Shown here: positions 11,801 to 22,300 of the stretch, one piece after another
Layout of the letters: each line of letters opens with the position of its first letter
How positions within the stretch are numbered: position 1 is the stretch's first letter
Assembly: GCA_009763385.1 (NCBI GenBank)
Contig: CM019831.1
Coordinates: 87,641,845-87,705,844, forward strand
Reading direction: 5' to 3'
From: Coix lacryma-jobi var. lacryma-jobi
Lineage: Eukaryota > Streptophyta > Magnoliopsida > Poales > Poaceae
Length of the DNA: 64,000 nucleotides
Translations under genes and position numbers: made by a program
Notes under the pieces: generated by a model
Seen by the model: the letters and a program-made list of their open reading frames with translations, nothing else
What the model was told of the DNA's origin: nothing
The model's database searches: none

Positions 11801-13346
11801 TCTGACGACGAAGCCCTATGATCTTTCCTTGTGCCATGAACTTGAAAGGATGGGTATCGAAATGATTCCGCAAGGAAGCTTGAACAATGTCAGCATAGAA
11901 ACATCCATCAAGGATCAAGTCATTGCTGCTCAAAAGGATAACCCTGGAATCAAGCACATCATCGAAAAGGTCCAGACCGGAAAGGCTGATTGCTTCAGGA
12001 TCGATGATGTAGGAGTTGTTTGGTTCAAGAACCGTCTAGTAGTTCCCAAGGTGCCTGAATTGAGACAGTTAATCCTTGATGAAGCACACTTGACCAGATT
12101 CTCTATTCACCCCGGCAGTAACAAGATGTACCAAGACTTAAAGCAGAGATTCTGGTGGACTAAAATGAAGATTGAGATTGCCCGGTATGTCGCTCAGTGT
12201 GATACCTGCCAAAGAGTCAAGGCAGTACACATGAAGCCTGGAGGAGAATTGCAACCTTTGTCAGTACCCGCTTGGAAATGGGACGACATTAGTATGGATT
12301 TTGTCAATGGACTACCCAAGACCCAGAAAGGTTTTGATTCCATTTGGGTAATCGTGGACCGACTCACTAAGCAAGCTCACTTTCTGCCAGTCAAGACCAG
12401 TTACACCGTCCCCACGTATGCCACTTTGTACAAGAACCACATAATAAAACTTCATGGCATACCCAAGACCATTGTCTCTGACCGTGGTACCCAGTTTGTC
12501 GCTAAGTTTTGGAAAGCGTTCCATGCCTCGCTTGGAACCAAGCTCTTACATAGCACAGCTTATCATCCTCAAACTGATGGACAAACGGAGCGAGTCAACC
12601 AAGTGCTGGAGGACATGTTGAGAGCCTGTGTTCTTACCTTCGCAGATACTTGGGATGACTGTTTGCCTTTGGCAGAGTTCTCTTATAATAACAGTTACCA
12701 AGAGAGCATCAAAATGGCACCCTTTGAAGCACTGTACGGCCGCCGTTGTCGTACACCCCTCAGTTGGTCTGAGCCCGGAGAAAGAGAATTCTTTGGAGTT
12801 GACCTGGTCAAAGATATGGAAGAGAAAGTCAAGCAGATACAAGAGAATATGAAGATTGCCCAATCTCGACAGAAGAGCTACGCTGACAAGAGACGTCGAC
12901 CTCTGAAGTTTCAAGTTGGAGATTATGTATATCTCAAGGTCTCACCAACCAAAGGAGTCACTCGTTTTGGAGTCAAGGGAAAGTTAGCACCCCGCTACAT
13001 TGGTCCGTTTGAGATTTTGGAATGTTGTGGCAAGGTAGCTTACAAGCTGAAGTTGCCCGATCATCTCTCCGCTGTCCACAATGTTTTCCATGTCTCCCAA
13101 CTCAAGAAGTGTCTCAGAGTACCAGAACATGTCGTGGAAGTTGAAGGTGTCGAGCTAGAGCCTGATCTATCTTACTCAGAATATCTAGTTCGCGTGTTGG
13201 ACCACAAGGATCGCGTTACCCGAAGAACCACCACAAGATGGTACAAAATCCAGTGGAACCAGCACTCTGAAGAGGAAGCCACTTGGGAATCTGAAGACTT
13301 CTTAGCAAAGAACTACCCCGACTTTCTCGAATCCCTGTCTATGTAA
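8883..13346 (+). CDS. Tekay-like Gag-Pol polyprotein with C-terminal chromodomain
   Basis: An intact 1487-residue polyprotein that would supply capsid, protease, reverse transcriptase/RNase H and integrase. Visible parts in order: gag capsid domain (about 75-235); zinc knuckle CYNCGQVGHWSREC (about 311-324); aspartic protease LFDSGASHS (about 394); RT with VFIDDILVYS (about 706-715); RNase H with DVYCDASG (about 858) and YTDHKSLKY; integrase zinc region ending CDTCQRVK (about 1070-1112); core residues in SMDFVNG (about 1136), VSDRGTQF (about 1197) and GQTERVN (about 1234); chromodomain with WYKIQWNQHSEEEATWE (about 1433-1484). Protease-RT-RH-IN order defines Ty3/gypsy. The chromodomain is known in this clade to steer integration to chromatin marks. 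No internal stop was seen. The start is the first Met of the open frame. Confidence 0.95.
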   Translation: MPVNTRTGAGSSGDANLPNPPPVPATLADAIAALAAAANLMAQNQGQQNNGNRGRRNNQETTYVDFTETRPPVFTKADEPLEADDWLRTMEQKFSLLHCTEIQKPRFASQQLRGPASAWYANLLAAQPEGHQLTWEEFRTAFRAHHIPSGLMKMKLDQFLALQQKDSTVMQYVGQFNHLSQYASDYVNTEEKKRDCFLRGLHPKIRRGLSNNLNGSYHDVVDRAVAFEESNRQYQEEKKKKKAGSSSFSSNHKRPSIIYHPSHHQNCAPYPHQQVVVRTAATTHNANQQSATQPNAPGVRVTTPQTAYNHPCYNCGQVGHWSRECPKPKKNAQHAQKGPGGSQQQHRAPQQHVQKGKFVKKHGQVYFTTVSNIPEGEPVMLGRFPVANHPAVVLFDSGASHSFISRTFVIKHELPMGELKESFCILSPGGRINTKEVVRSIPVMLGEHVFPTTMIVLRNQEIDVILGMNWMCQYKAMIDILNRVVRVDIPNSTSKLLLQLSMPQKPATTQLNTACVPEVRDIPVVCEFPDVFPEDLPGLPPDRDVEFAIELKPGTAPISRRAYRMPPRELAELKIQLQELLDKGLIRPSSSPWGCPAIFVKKKDKSLRLCVDYRPLNEVTIKNKYPLPRIDLLFDQLSGARVFSKIDLRSGYHQIKIRPEDIPKTAFTTRYGLYEYLVMSFGLTNAPAHFMYLMNSVFMPELDKFVVVFIDDILVYSRTPEDHAKHLRIVLSRLRDHQLYAKFSKCEFWLDRIQFLGHVLSAEGVSVDPEKVADILDWKPPTTVREVRSFIGMAGYYRRFIPDFSRVAKPITELLKNSVDFVWSPACEQAFQALKKLLTTSPVLAQPDIEKPFDVYCDASGTGLGCVLMQEGRVIAYASRQLKRHEENYPTHDLELAAVVHALKIWRHYLLGSTCNMYTDHKSLKYIFTQEELNMRQRRWLELIKDYDLEVHYHPGKANVVADALSRKSHCNCLTTKPYDLSLCHELERMGIEMIPQGSLNNVSIETSIKDQVIAAQKDNPGIKHIIEKVQTGKADCFRIDDVGVVWFKNRLVVPKVPELRQLILDEAHLTRFSIHPGSNKMYQDLKQRFWWTKMKIEIARYVAQCDTCQRVKAVHMKPGGELQPLSVPAWKWDDISMDFVNGLPKTQKGFDSIWVIVDRLTKQAHFLPVKTSYTVPTYATLYKNHIIKLHGIPKTIVSDRGTQFVAKFWKAFHASLGTKLLHSTAYHPQTDGQTERVNQVLEDMLRACVLTFADTWDDCLPLAEFSYNNSYQESIKMAPFEALYGRRCRTPLSWSEPGEREFFGVDLVKDMEEKVKQIQENMKIAQSRQKSYADKRRRPLKFQVGDYVYLKVSPTKGVTRFGVKGKLAPRYIGPFEILECCGKVAYKLKLPDHLSAVHNVFHVSQLKKCLRVPEHVVEVEGVELEPDLSYSEYLVRVLDHKDRVTRRTTTRWYKIQWNQHSEEEATWESEDFLAKNYPDFLESLSM

Positions 13347-13411
13347 GGTTTTGCCTTTATCCCTTCTTGGTCCTTCCTTAAGACGCAGAATCTCGGGGCG
13401 AGATTTCTTTT

Positions 13412-13422
13412 AGGGGGGGAGG
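13412..13422 (+). promoter_or_regulatory. Polypurine tract of the Tekay-like element
   Basis: A run of A and seven G followed by AGG, one base before the 3' LTR. It is the expected primer site for plus-strand synthesis. Confidence 0.85.
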
Positions 13423-13423
13423 C

Positions 13424-16400
13424 TGTAACACCTCTGGTGTTTAGCATGTAATTAACTTGACATATCATCATTATCATCTTTAAGCATCTTGATCTTGATT
13501 TCATGTGTGTCATTTTATGTGAAGTACCTCTATTGCAAAAAACCCTATTTAGCCCACTTCTCTCTACTAGGGCAAAATGGTAATTTCATCTCTGTGATTA
13601 GCTTTGTGTAATTCTTGTTCCTTTGGTGTCTTGTAGTTTTGTTGGGTTGGCCAAAGTTCAAAAATCAGAATTTGATTTCAAAACTCTTTGCAAAACCCTG
13701 ATTTCCAAATCCTGGATTTTATCCCTCTTTTGTAATTCAAAAATTATTAAAAATTTGGGGTTGGTCCAAAAAGCAAAGTTGTAGATCTGTCAAAGAGAAA
13801 CAACTTTGGTATTTACAAGTTTTCAAGTTGCAGTACAAAATATTGAGTTATTTCAAATTCATTCAAACCCCAACTTTTGTTCCCTTTTCAGTTTTCAAAA
13901 TTAACTTAAAAACAAATGAGTTTCAGGAAAAGTGTATAATAGCAAAGTTGTAGGTTTTGGCAAAAGGAACAGCTTTCATGTTTACAGATTTTCAAGTTTC
14001 AGTTTGAAATCCAGAGTAATTTTGATTTGAATCAAGTTTAAAAAAGTGTCCCCTTTGCTGTTTTCAAATATTGTTCAAAAACTATTTGGAATTTGAAAAT
14101 GTTCATATTGACAAAGTTGTAGATCTCGTTTTTCTGAGCAACTTTGGTGTTTTGAGTTTTTGTCGCACAGTTCAAATTTTGGGAGAAATTTGCAAAATAC
14201 AGAGATCAGCCAAAGTCAAACCCTACTCCCTAGCACTGTTCCTCTTCTTCCTAGGGACAGGGGGGGCCCGGCCATGGCGCCCCGCCGGCGTCGCGCGTGC
14301 CGCGCGCCTGGCTGCTCCCCACGCGCCTCCAACCTGTCGCCGATGTCCCCTGGTTCCCTCCGCGCCCGCACGCGAGCGCTGACCTTCTCTCCCGTCCCCT
14401 ACAGTGCTCTGCGCGTCGCCGCCGCGTGGACGATCGCCGGCGAGCACACGCCCGAGCCCCGGCTGCACGCCATCACCCCCGCCAGAGCGCAATCGAGTGC
14501 GCACGCGTCCGCCAAGCTTATCCACCCACCCTCGAGCTCTCTACCGGCCTCTGGCCGCGGCTATAAATGGGCCGCCGGAGCCCGACTTCCTCACTCACCT
14601 CCGCCGCCGTCGCCAGCTCACACCAGCGCCTCCCGAGCTCAACCACCTAGCTCAGCAGCTCCGCCTTGGTCTGGTGAAGCTTCCCCACCCTCCAATTTCA
14701 CCTCTACCGTCCCCGTTTGCCCGGCGTAACTCGTCGTTGTCATCTCCGGCGAGAATTCCGTCAAGGTCGGGATCGTGAAATACTCCCTCTCCGGCCTTGA
14801 TCATCCTCCACTGACCCCCGCATCACCTTCCTTACTCCTTTGCGCCTCTGACTGACCCCTTGCGGTCACTTGTGTCGCGCAGGATCATCGGGACGACGAT
14901 CGCCGCCGTGAGCTTTCCGTCGGCCACCGTCGACCACCTCCCTCCGTTCATCCCCTCACCGCGCTGAGTCCTCTAATCGACCGCCGGTGAGCTCCTGAAC
15001 CTTTCCATGCCCTCGGTTTCGCCGCGGAGTGCCCGCAGAGGCCGGCGCAGCAGCGCCGCCGCCGTCGGCCGGCCGCCGGTGAGCGAGGGAGAAGAACAGT
15101 GCCGTTTTTCTATTTCTTCATACATGTGAATAGTGTTCAGATTTCATCTTTTTGTGTGATTTTCTGTGTTGATCCATAAATTCTGAAATTTTTGTGGTAG
15201 ACTCTTTATGCTCTGAAGTATTTTATAAAAATATGAAACTTGAGTTTTGTGCAAAAATTTGAAAATGAAAAATCTCCCTTTTAATTAATAAATGATGGTT
15301 TTGGATTTTTAGAAAATGATTTATAACTCCAAAATTTATGAGATCACTTTTTGTGAGCTAGTTATGCCATGACAAGTCTCTGGTGAAATTTTGAAGGCAT
15401 TTGGAGCAAGTTGATTTTTGAGCTTTATTTTAATTAAGGAATAGTGCCTTTTGTTAATTAATGCCTAGATTTAATTGAGCACCTTAATGACCTCCAAAAA
15501 TTATGAAATTTGTTCTGCCATATACTTGTACCCTAATGAACTTGTGTGATTAATTTGGTAATTTTTGGAGCACCTTCATAAAATGACCTTTTTAAATAAT
15601 TAAGAAAAATAGAAAAGGTGATTAGGGTTAGCGTTGAATGCCCTGTGATGTGACTTTTGGATTGCTTGATGTTCATAGACCCCTACCCTTTGGTCTATGA
15701 TGTTTGTGATGCCTTGCTATGTCCATACTTAGGCTTAATAAAGGTTGCTTAATTAAATTTGTTAATATTGCTAAAAAGGGATAAGTAATCTTTTGTCCAC
15801 TTTAACCACCACTCATACTTTGCAAAGCTATACTCTAGTTTTATCCTATGCACCTTGTTCATACTAGCATTCTCATGAGCATTCATCATTGCATCCGTAT
15901 AGTTGACGAAGAAGGCCCTGAAGCCGAGGTAGCCACCGAAGGATCTGTCCCCGAGGCAACCCCGAGCTCCGACACCTATACCTACCCCGAGTCAACTCTT
16001 TTTGCCATCCAAGGCAAGCCCCGGTGCATTTAACCCTACCTTGCTTTTATAAATGTTTCCTTAAATGTCTTTGAGTTAAATTATTGCATTAGGTTGATAG
16101 GAGTTGAGTGAAATCCTATCTGATGCATTATCTACCTTGACCAATGATACACCCGATACCTGCTTTTCAAAAACTTTTTGCAAAATGCTTAGCAATGCTA
16201 TAAGATAGATTTGCAATAAAAATGCCAATTTCAAAAGTGTGATCACTTTAAGAATATTTATGGGAATTTCTGGTTTACTCCCACTATTGGCTAAGCATCT
16301 GATCCGTACCTAGTCAATGGGAAGGAGAGGTTGTCCTTGCGTACGGTGCCGTCATGTTGTAGTCCGGGACTCAACAGTTGACACCGACCGGGACAGGGTT

Positions 16401-17494
16401 GAAAAACTGACAGGACCTGTACTCTTGGGTTAGAGTCCCGAGGTGCTTGTTCCTGGCTGGAAAATTTAGGGACCACCTGTATGGGGGCCTGCTGACTAAG
16501 ACTTGCAACTATTCACATACTACGGAAAGCTTTGGCTCCGAGGAATCCTTTATTGGACCGACAACCGCGCACTGGGAGTGGAGAGATGGCGGAAGTAGCA
16601 TGTACCCACGTGGGTTAAAGTCCCGGATTGGAGTGGTGTACTGTACTTCCGGGTGGCGTAGGACCGGGCCCAATCTTGGAGGAATCGTGGTAGACGAGTT
16701 GGCATATGCAAGCTTGGGTGCTACATATGCAGTGTGGATAGGGACCCTCAGCTGAGTATTATTTATCCGGATTAACGCTGCTCCTCGGTTATGGAGACTT
16801 AGTCACTGACTGTCAACAGGGAGTGGTTCTCAACTAGGTCTGTTTTGGAAAGTAAAATGAATCAAGGATTATGATGGAACAAGGAATATCTGAGTCTTTT
16901 CAAAATAAGGAACAAAGTTTGAAAAATGCTTTTCTGCAAAATACTTGAACTTGCTTAAGCCTTACCTTGACTACCCCAAGCCTGCATTCCTGAGTCTTCT
17001 CCCTTTTCTTTAGTCGGGTAAGTCTTGTTGAGTACCTTTGTACTCAGGGTTCTTTTACCCATGTTGCAGGTATGGCAGATTCCTCAGTATGCCTTGGACC
17101 CTGCTGTATGACTGTTGTTCAGGAAGAGGCCGATGAGGCCGATGAGTGATTATTCACCCTCGGGCTGGGTGAAGTATCTTTATCTTTTAGTTGTTGTCAT
17201 ATGCTACCCTCCCAACTCTATCTATTTGAACTATGGTCTGTAATAACTTCACTTTAATACTATGTTGAACCCTGGTTTGTAAAACTATTGTTATCTAAGT
17301 CTTCCGCTATATACTCCGATGTTATTTGTCAAAATGTTCAAGAGATTGTAACTGAATTGTGAGATGATCCTACGGACATCGGGCACTGATGTAGCCCAGT
17401 GGCGGAACCCGGTCTTAATCTCTTGGCTGTACGGATCGACTGTCAGTGGTTGACAGTGATCAGTGGGCCATGGGATTAGGGCTGTTACGTCACA
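13424..17494 (+). repeat. Tekay-like 3' LTR
   Basis: 4071 bp, the same length as the 5' LTR and nearly identical. Substitutions I noticed include C/A near 4655 versus 14430, T/A in the leader, a small cluster near 6168-6219 versus 15943-15994, and two near 7596-7600 versus 17371-17375. TATA box at 14562-14568. It ends in CA at 17494. Confidence 0.95.
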
Positions 17495-17499
17495 ACAGT
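17495..17499. other. Target-site duplication ACAGT, right copy
   Basis: Matches 3644-3648. The flanking copia LTR resumes immediately and is collinear with 50729 onward. Confidence 0.95.
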
Positions 17500-17940
17500 C
17501 TGGGACCCCAGGGCCGGACAGTCCGCGGACTGGCTGAAGCATCCGGTTTTGTGCGTTTGCTCTCCCGGCTTCTTCGCTTGGTTTCCGGACTTCTCGTTTG
17601 ATCCTAGAGTTGATCAAGGAACCTCTCTAGGTATCTTTGCTACTTGTTAGCATAGGTATTTAGGAGTTTCTCGACGTAGCCGTCTATCTACGTTCGGGAC
17701 TTGATTTTTAGGGTCGAATTAGTTCCGGTGCTTTTGTCGTTTGGTTTGAAATCGCTTTGTGGTGCCTCGCTGTGATCCTTGGGATCATCCACCCTCTTCC
17801 AAGGGTCGTGGGCATCACAGTTTCGGTCCTAGCTCTTGGGGGTTGATTTTGGAATATTTGGCCAAAGATTCGAAAGAATTTTTTAGCTCCCATTCACCCC
17901 CCCCCTCTGGTCGCCTTGCTAGTGCTTTCTCGGTCCTTCA
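17500..17940 (+). repeat. Copia-2 5' LTR, second part
   Basis: Continues the LTR interrupted at 3648, matches 50729-51168 closely, and ends GGTCCTTCA like the 3' LTR. Apparent ORFs in this segment are not supported. Confidence 0.92.
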
Positions 17941-17942
17941 AT

Positions 17943-17954
17943 TGGTATCGGAGC
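17943..17954 (+). promoter_or_regulatory. Copia-2 primer-binding site
   Basis: TGGTATCGGAGC lies 2 nt after the LTR, one mismatch from the initiator tRNA-Met complement. Copia-1 has the exact version. Confidence 0.88.
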
Positions 17955-18003
17955 GGGTTAAGGATCTTCCACCTTAGCCAGTTCCAGATCCACAGAAGGC
18001 AAC

Positions 18004-20607
18004 ATGGATCGCGGCATGGGCAAACCGCCATTCTTTGATGGGACGAACTATGCGTATTGGAAGATACGCATGTCGGCCTATTTGCAGAGTTTGGGTGCTT
18101 CCATTTGGGATATTTGCAACTCTGCTGATTACGTTGTCTTGGCTGCTCGTGTGACTCAGCATCAGATCGATGAGCATGATGCCAATAGCCGAGCACGTAA
18201 TGCTCTTTTCTCATGTTTGAGCATGAGTGAGTTTGACCGTGTTTCTCACCTCGCTACGGCTCGGGAGATTTGGGCTACCCTCATGCGTTTTCATGAGGGA
18301 ACCTCTCAAGTCAAAACCCGACTCTACGAGTCGTTCAAGCGAGAGTATGAGAACTTTCGACATATGCCTAGCGAGAGCATAGAGAGTTTATTCGCTCGCT
18401 TTCAGGTGATTGTCAACAGGATGAGGGCTAACAAGGAGTTGTTGCCTTTCGACGATCATGAGAGGGCTCTCAATCTTTTGCATACCCTTGATCGGTCGGT
18501 GTGGGATTCCAAGGTTCAGGCGATCATCGAATCACCTAACTATGAGACCCTCACGTGCGATGAGCTCTTCAGTAAGCTCAAGTCCAGTGAGATCGATGCC
18601 ATGGCGAGGGCTTCTTATGAAAATCCTTCTGGCCCGTCGATAGCTCTGCTTTCTGGCTCTTCTGCTAACCCCTCTGGAAGCTTTGCTTTGCATTCTCTTC
18701 TTTCTGTCATAGAGGAGCAGTTGGAGTCTCTGGGAGACGACGAGTTGGCTTTGCTTGCCAACTGGTTCTCGCGGTTTCACAACAACCGCATGAACCATCG
18801 CCGCGGAGGAGAACGCTCGGGCTGTTTCGAGTGCGGCGACCCCAACGACTTCATCGCCAACTGTCCCAAGAAGAACAAGCATTCTGGGAAGGGCGATCAT
18901 GGGCACAAGTATGACTCTGGCAAGCGCAAGGAGAAGTATGTCCCCGCAAGGCACAAGTGGAAGGGCAGCTTCAACAAGGAGTACATCAAGACCAAGTACT
19001 TGGAGAGGGCCCAGGCTGAGCAGCGTGCTTTCTTTGCCATGCTCAGCGACGTCGACGACTCGGACGACGACTCTGCTTCATCAAGCGACGACGAGTCCGA
19101 AAAGAAGAAGAGGATCGAGGACAAGCTCAACGGCCTCTGCTTCTTCGCCGACGACGAGGGCTTCTATACCATGGCCCTCGGCAAGGAGGTCGGCGGCGAC
19201 ACTCCTCGGGACGACGACGACACCTCCCAGGTATCTCTGACCCCCGATGAACTTTCTGCTGAGGTCGAGAAGCTTACTGCCGCGCTCCTTAGTCTGGATA
19301 AGTTGCTTAGGCGTGCCGCTAGAGAGCGCAAGGAGTTTAGGCAGAAGTGGGAGGACACGGTGAGGGAGCTTGAGTTTGCCAAGTCCACCATGGTCGTGTC
19401 GGAGGAGACCGAGTGCGAGATGTGCACCACGCACATGACTGACCTTCTCACTTTGAGAGGTAAGTATGCTGCGTTGGTAGGAGAGGTGGATGAGCTGAAG
19501 GCTAGACCCTCGCTATTGGGTGCGTGCAAGACTTATCCTGTCTTGCAATCTGAGTTGGCAGAGAAGAATGCCAAGATTGTGTCTCTTGAAGAGGCCAACT
19601 CAGGTAGCACATGTGTGGCTAGGTGTGTTCTTTGTGAGGGTTTGGAGATGAAGATTGCTAATGTGAAGCATGACAAGATGCAAACTGAGGAGGAAAACAC
19701 ATACCTTCGGACCATCTTGTCATGGGTTTCTTGTGGTGAGCCGCAGCTCGGGATGATGATCTCCCAATTCAAGCGAGCTGCTGGAGGTCCTGGTGTAGGT
19801 TTTGCTCCGGGTGTTGATCTTTCTGCTTTTGGGAAGATTGGAGAGTCGAGTGGTCTGAACCCATGTGAGAAGCCCAACTCCACCACTACTCCCAAACTTA
19901 CCAAGCTTCCACCCAAAGAGGCTCTCAAGCCTAACACCAAGGATGGGGTCTTTGTTGAGCCTCCGAGAGCTCCACCCAAGAAACAATCATGGGCTCCAAA
20001 ACCAAACCACCTCAAGAACAAGCTGGACACCATGCCACCCATCCAGGAGGAGCTTATGCCACAGAAAGGCAAAGTGATCCACACCCACTACCGTGAGTAC
20101 CAACAACCCCCTTTGAGAGCGGTGAGGTACCATTGTGAGCACTATGGGCGAGATGGACACTTGAGTGAGTTCTGCTTTCGGCGCAAGAGAGAGGCGCGTC
20201 GTGCTAGGGAGATGAACAATCCGGACATGTACCATCCTTTCCATGATGTACATGTGCCGAATGTTCAGAGGAGAGCTGCTAGGCCCAGAGGTCCAGAACC
20301 TCAAGTTCCCAGGCCTAGGCAGCGGAGAGGTCGTGCCCGGCGGGAGCCTGCAGTTGTAGGTTTTGGACCCTGTGGTGGTGGCTTTGTAGTTGAGCGTTTT
20401 CCCCCACCACGTTTAGAGTATCGCGGTGAGCGCTCCTTCCCCAGCGGACCACGTTTTCCTCAGCGTGGTGATCGCTTTCCCCGTAGGCGTGCTAGGAATG
20501 GTTTTTCTGCTAACCGTTCTTTTGAGCAGCCGGCCCAACACTGGTATTCTTCCTACTTCACTAACCCCAGTGTTGGACCGTATGCTCACCCTATGTCTTT
20601 TTATTGA
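18004..20607 (+). CDS. Copia-2 Gag, open frame with degraded zinc knuckles
   Basis: An 867-residue open frame. Residues 1-220 form the copia capsid region (FFDGTNYAYWKIRMSAYLQS near the start). The first zinc knuckle (about 273-286, CFECGDPNDFIANC) has Asp where the metal-binding His should be; copia-1 keeps His. The second (about 712, CEHYGRDGHLSEFC) has Tyr in place of the second Cys. Between them lie acidic Ser/Asp stretches and a coiled-coil part with CEMC and CVLCEG pairs; an Arg-rich region follows. Pol lies in another frame and begins 15 nt after the stop. The element is otherwise dead, so this protein is probably not functional. Confidence 0.85.
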   Translation: MDRGMGKPPFFDGTNYAYWKIRMSAYLQSLGASIWDICNSADYVVLAARVTQHQIDEHDANSRARNALFSCLSMSEFDRVSHLATAREIWATLMRFHEGTSQVKTRLYESFKREYENFRHMPSESIESLFARFQVIVNRMRANKELLPFDDHERALNLLHTLDRSVWDSKVQAIIESPNYETLTCDELFSKLKSSEIDAMARASYENPSGPSIALLSGSSANPSGSFALHSLLSVIEEQLESLGDDELALLANWFSRFHNNRMNHRRGGERSGCFECGDPNDFIANCPKKNKHSGKGDHGHKYDSGKRKEKYVPARHKWKGSFNKEYIKTKYLERAQAEQRAFFAMLSDVDDSDDDSASSSDDESEKKKRIEDKLNGLCFFADDEGFYTMALGKEVGGDTPRDDDDTSQVSLTPDELSAEVEKLTAALLSLDKLLRRAARERKEFRQKWEDTVRELEFAKSTMVVSEETECEMCTTHMTDLLTLRGKYAALVGEVDELKARPSLLGACKTYPVLQSELAEKNAKIVSLEEANSGSTCVARCVLCEGLEMKIANVKHDKMQTEEENTYLRTILSWVSCGEPQLGMMISQFKRAAGGPGVGFAPGVDLSAFGKIGESSGLNPCEKPNSTTTPKLTKLPPKEALKPNTKDGVFVEPPRAPPKKQSWAPKPNHLKNKLDTMPPIQEELMPQKGKVIHTHYREYQQPPLRAVRYHCEHYGRDGHLSEFCFRRKREARRAREMNNPDMYHPFHDVHVPNVQRRAARPRGPEPQVPRPRQRRGRARREPAVVGFGPCGGGFVVERFPPPRLEYRGERSFPSGPRFPQRGDRFPRRRARNGFSANRSFEQPAQHWYSSYFTNPSVGPYAHPMSFY

Positions 20608-20612
20608 TGTAG

Positions 20613-21874
20613 GTAAAACGATTGGAGAACATTTGGTTGGTGGATTCCGGTTGCTCGAGGCACATGACCGGAAACACCAAGTGGTTCTCCAGTCTTAGTA
20701 AGGTCGCCGGAAAGGAGTTTATCACCTTCGGCGACAATAGCAAAGGTAAGGTCTTGTCTCGTGGGTCGGTGCGAGTTAATGAGCACTTTGTGTTGCGCGA
20801 TGTTGCTCTTGTTTCTAACTTGCATTTTAACCTTCTTTCTGTTTCGCAACTCTTTGACGACGACTATGAGATTCGTTTTAAACCGAATCTCAGTCGTATT
20901 TTGGATCCTCAGTGCAATCTTGTGTGTTTAATTTCGCCCTTTGGAAAAGTCTTTCGTGCGAATTTCTCGAAGTTTTTTGGCACTTCTCAATGTCTTGTGG
21001 CTGGACCTTCCTCCTCTGATCTTTGGAAGTGGCATAGGAGACTTGGTCACCTGAGCTTCGACTTGCTTGCAAGACTTAGTTCACTTGGCTTAATCCGAGG
21101 ATTGCCCAAGTTGCATATGGAGAAGGATCTTGTTTTCCACTCTTGTAGACATGGGAAGATGGTTGCCGCTCCCCACCATCCAGTGACTCAGGTCATGACT
21201 AAGCGCCCTGGAGAGCTTCTACACATGGACCTTGTTGGTCCGGCTCAGGTGAGCTCGGTTGGTGGGAAGTGGTATGTGCTTGTTGTTGTTGACGACTTTT
21301 CGAGATATTCATGTGTCTTCTTTTTAGCTAAGAAGACTGAGACTTTCTCCCTTGCTCACAATCTAATTTTGCGTCTTCAGAATGAGTTCCCTTTGAACTC
21401 AATGCAAGCTATTAGAAGTGATAATGGTTCCGAATTCAAGAATTCGGATTTTGAGAAGTTTTGTAACTCTTTGGGCTTAGAGCATCAGTTTTCTTCCCCC
21501 TACACACCGCCACAGAATGGTGTTGTAGAGAGGAAGAATCGGACCCTTGTAGAGATGGCCAGGAGGATGCTCGATGAGCATAGGACTCCTAGGCGATATT
21601 GGGCCGAAGCTATGAGCACTGCATGCTACATTTCCAATCGCATTTTTCTTCGAGCTTTCTTGAAAAAGACCTCTTATGAGTTGCGTTTTGGAAAACTGCC
21701 CAAGGTGAGTTATTTTCGAGTTTTCAGTTGCCATTGTTTTATACTCAAAAAGGGCAACTTGGACAAGTTTGAGTCTCGTTCTTCTGACGGTCTGTTTTTG
21801 GGTTATGGCACTCACACTTGAGCTTATCGTGTACTTAACCTTGACACTAACCGAGTCATGGAGACATCAGATGT
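20613..21874 (+). pseudogene. Copia-2 pol, first part: protease and integrase
   Basis: Opens after a stop at 20610-20612; WLVDSGCSRHMTG is the aspartic protease site. A GAG-pre-integrase region follows with WHRRLGHLS and VFHSCRHGKM, where the first Cys of the usual C-x-x-C is Phe. The integrase core has its D, D and E in LHMDLVGP, RSDNGSEF and NGVVERKN. TGA at 21819-21821 (likely former CGA) stops it. The frame then continues to 21874, where the Tat-like element is inserted, and resumes at 45535. It is inactive as it stands. Confidence 0.92.
21870..21874. other. Target-site duplication GATGT, left copy
   Basis: GATGT precedes the TG of the LTR at 21875 and recurs at 45530-45534 after the final CA. 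Removing one copy plus the element restores the copia pol frame. Confidence 0.95.
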
Positions 21875-22168
21875 TGTTAACACCAGATTTTCGCACGCGT
21901 AGGAATATGACAGGTGGGTCCGGCCAGCAGAGGAGACAGATTCGCCAAACGATCGGCAGCTGTTTGGTCCTCAGAGTTTCGGTAACTGTCTACGCGGTCG
22001 GCTATTTCGTGAGACCATGGTTCCATTCGGAAAACGCGTATTGTGAGTAAAGCTGGCTTGCACGGGAAGACACGTGGTGATGGAAGGCACCAAATAATGT
22101 AGGGTTCATATCTTTCCGTATTTCATTGTAAAGTCGTAATCGTCTAGGACTCATGTTTTCGTCCAGGG

Positions 22169-22180
22169 TATAAGTATAAG
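22169..22180 (+). promoter_or_regulatory. TATA box of the Tat-like LTR
   Basis: TATAAGTATAAG, repeated in the 3' LTR near 44288-44299. It predicts transcription starting near 22200-22210. Confidence 0.7.
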
Positions 22181-22300
22181 CCCTCGACCATTGTAAAATT
22201 GTTCACAACCACATCAATACAACCGGCCCCGCGCCACCTTCGAGTCCTTATAGTCGTGTCGTCGAGTTCTTCGAGAGGAATCATCGATCCGTCGACCTCC

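Larger units (their letters stand above)
3649..17494 (+). mobile_element. Tekay/Del-like chromovirus, complete Ty3/gypsy element
   Basis: A 13.8-kb element with two 4071-bp LTRs, a 5-bp TSD, PBS, an extra upstream ORF, one uninterrupted gag-pol ORF with a C-terminal chromodomain, and a PPT. Long LTRs plus a chromodomain fit the Tekay/Del lineage. I could spot only about a dozen differences between its LTRs, none changing length, so insertion was recent. It may be autonomous. Confidence 0.95.
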
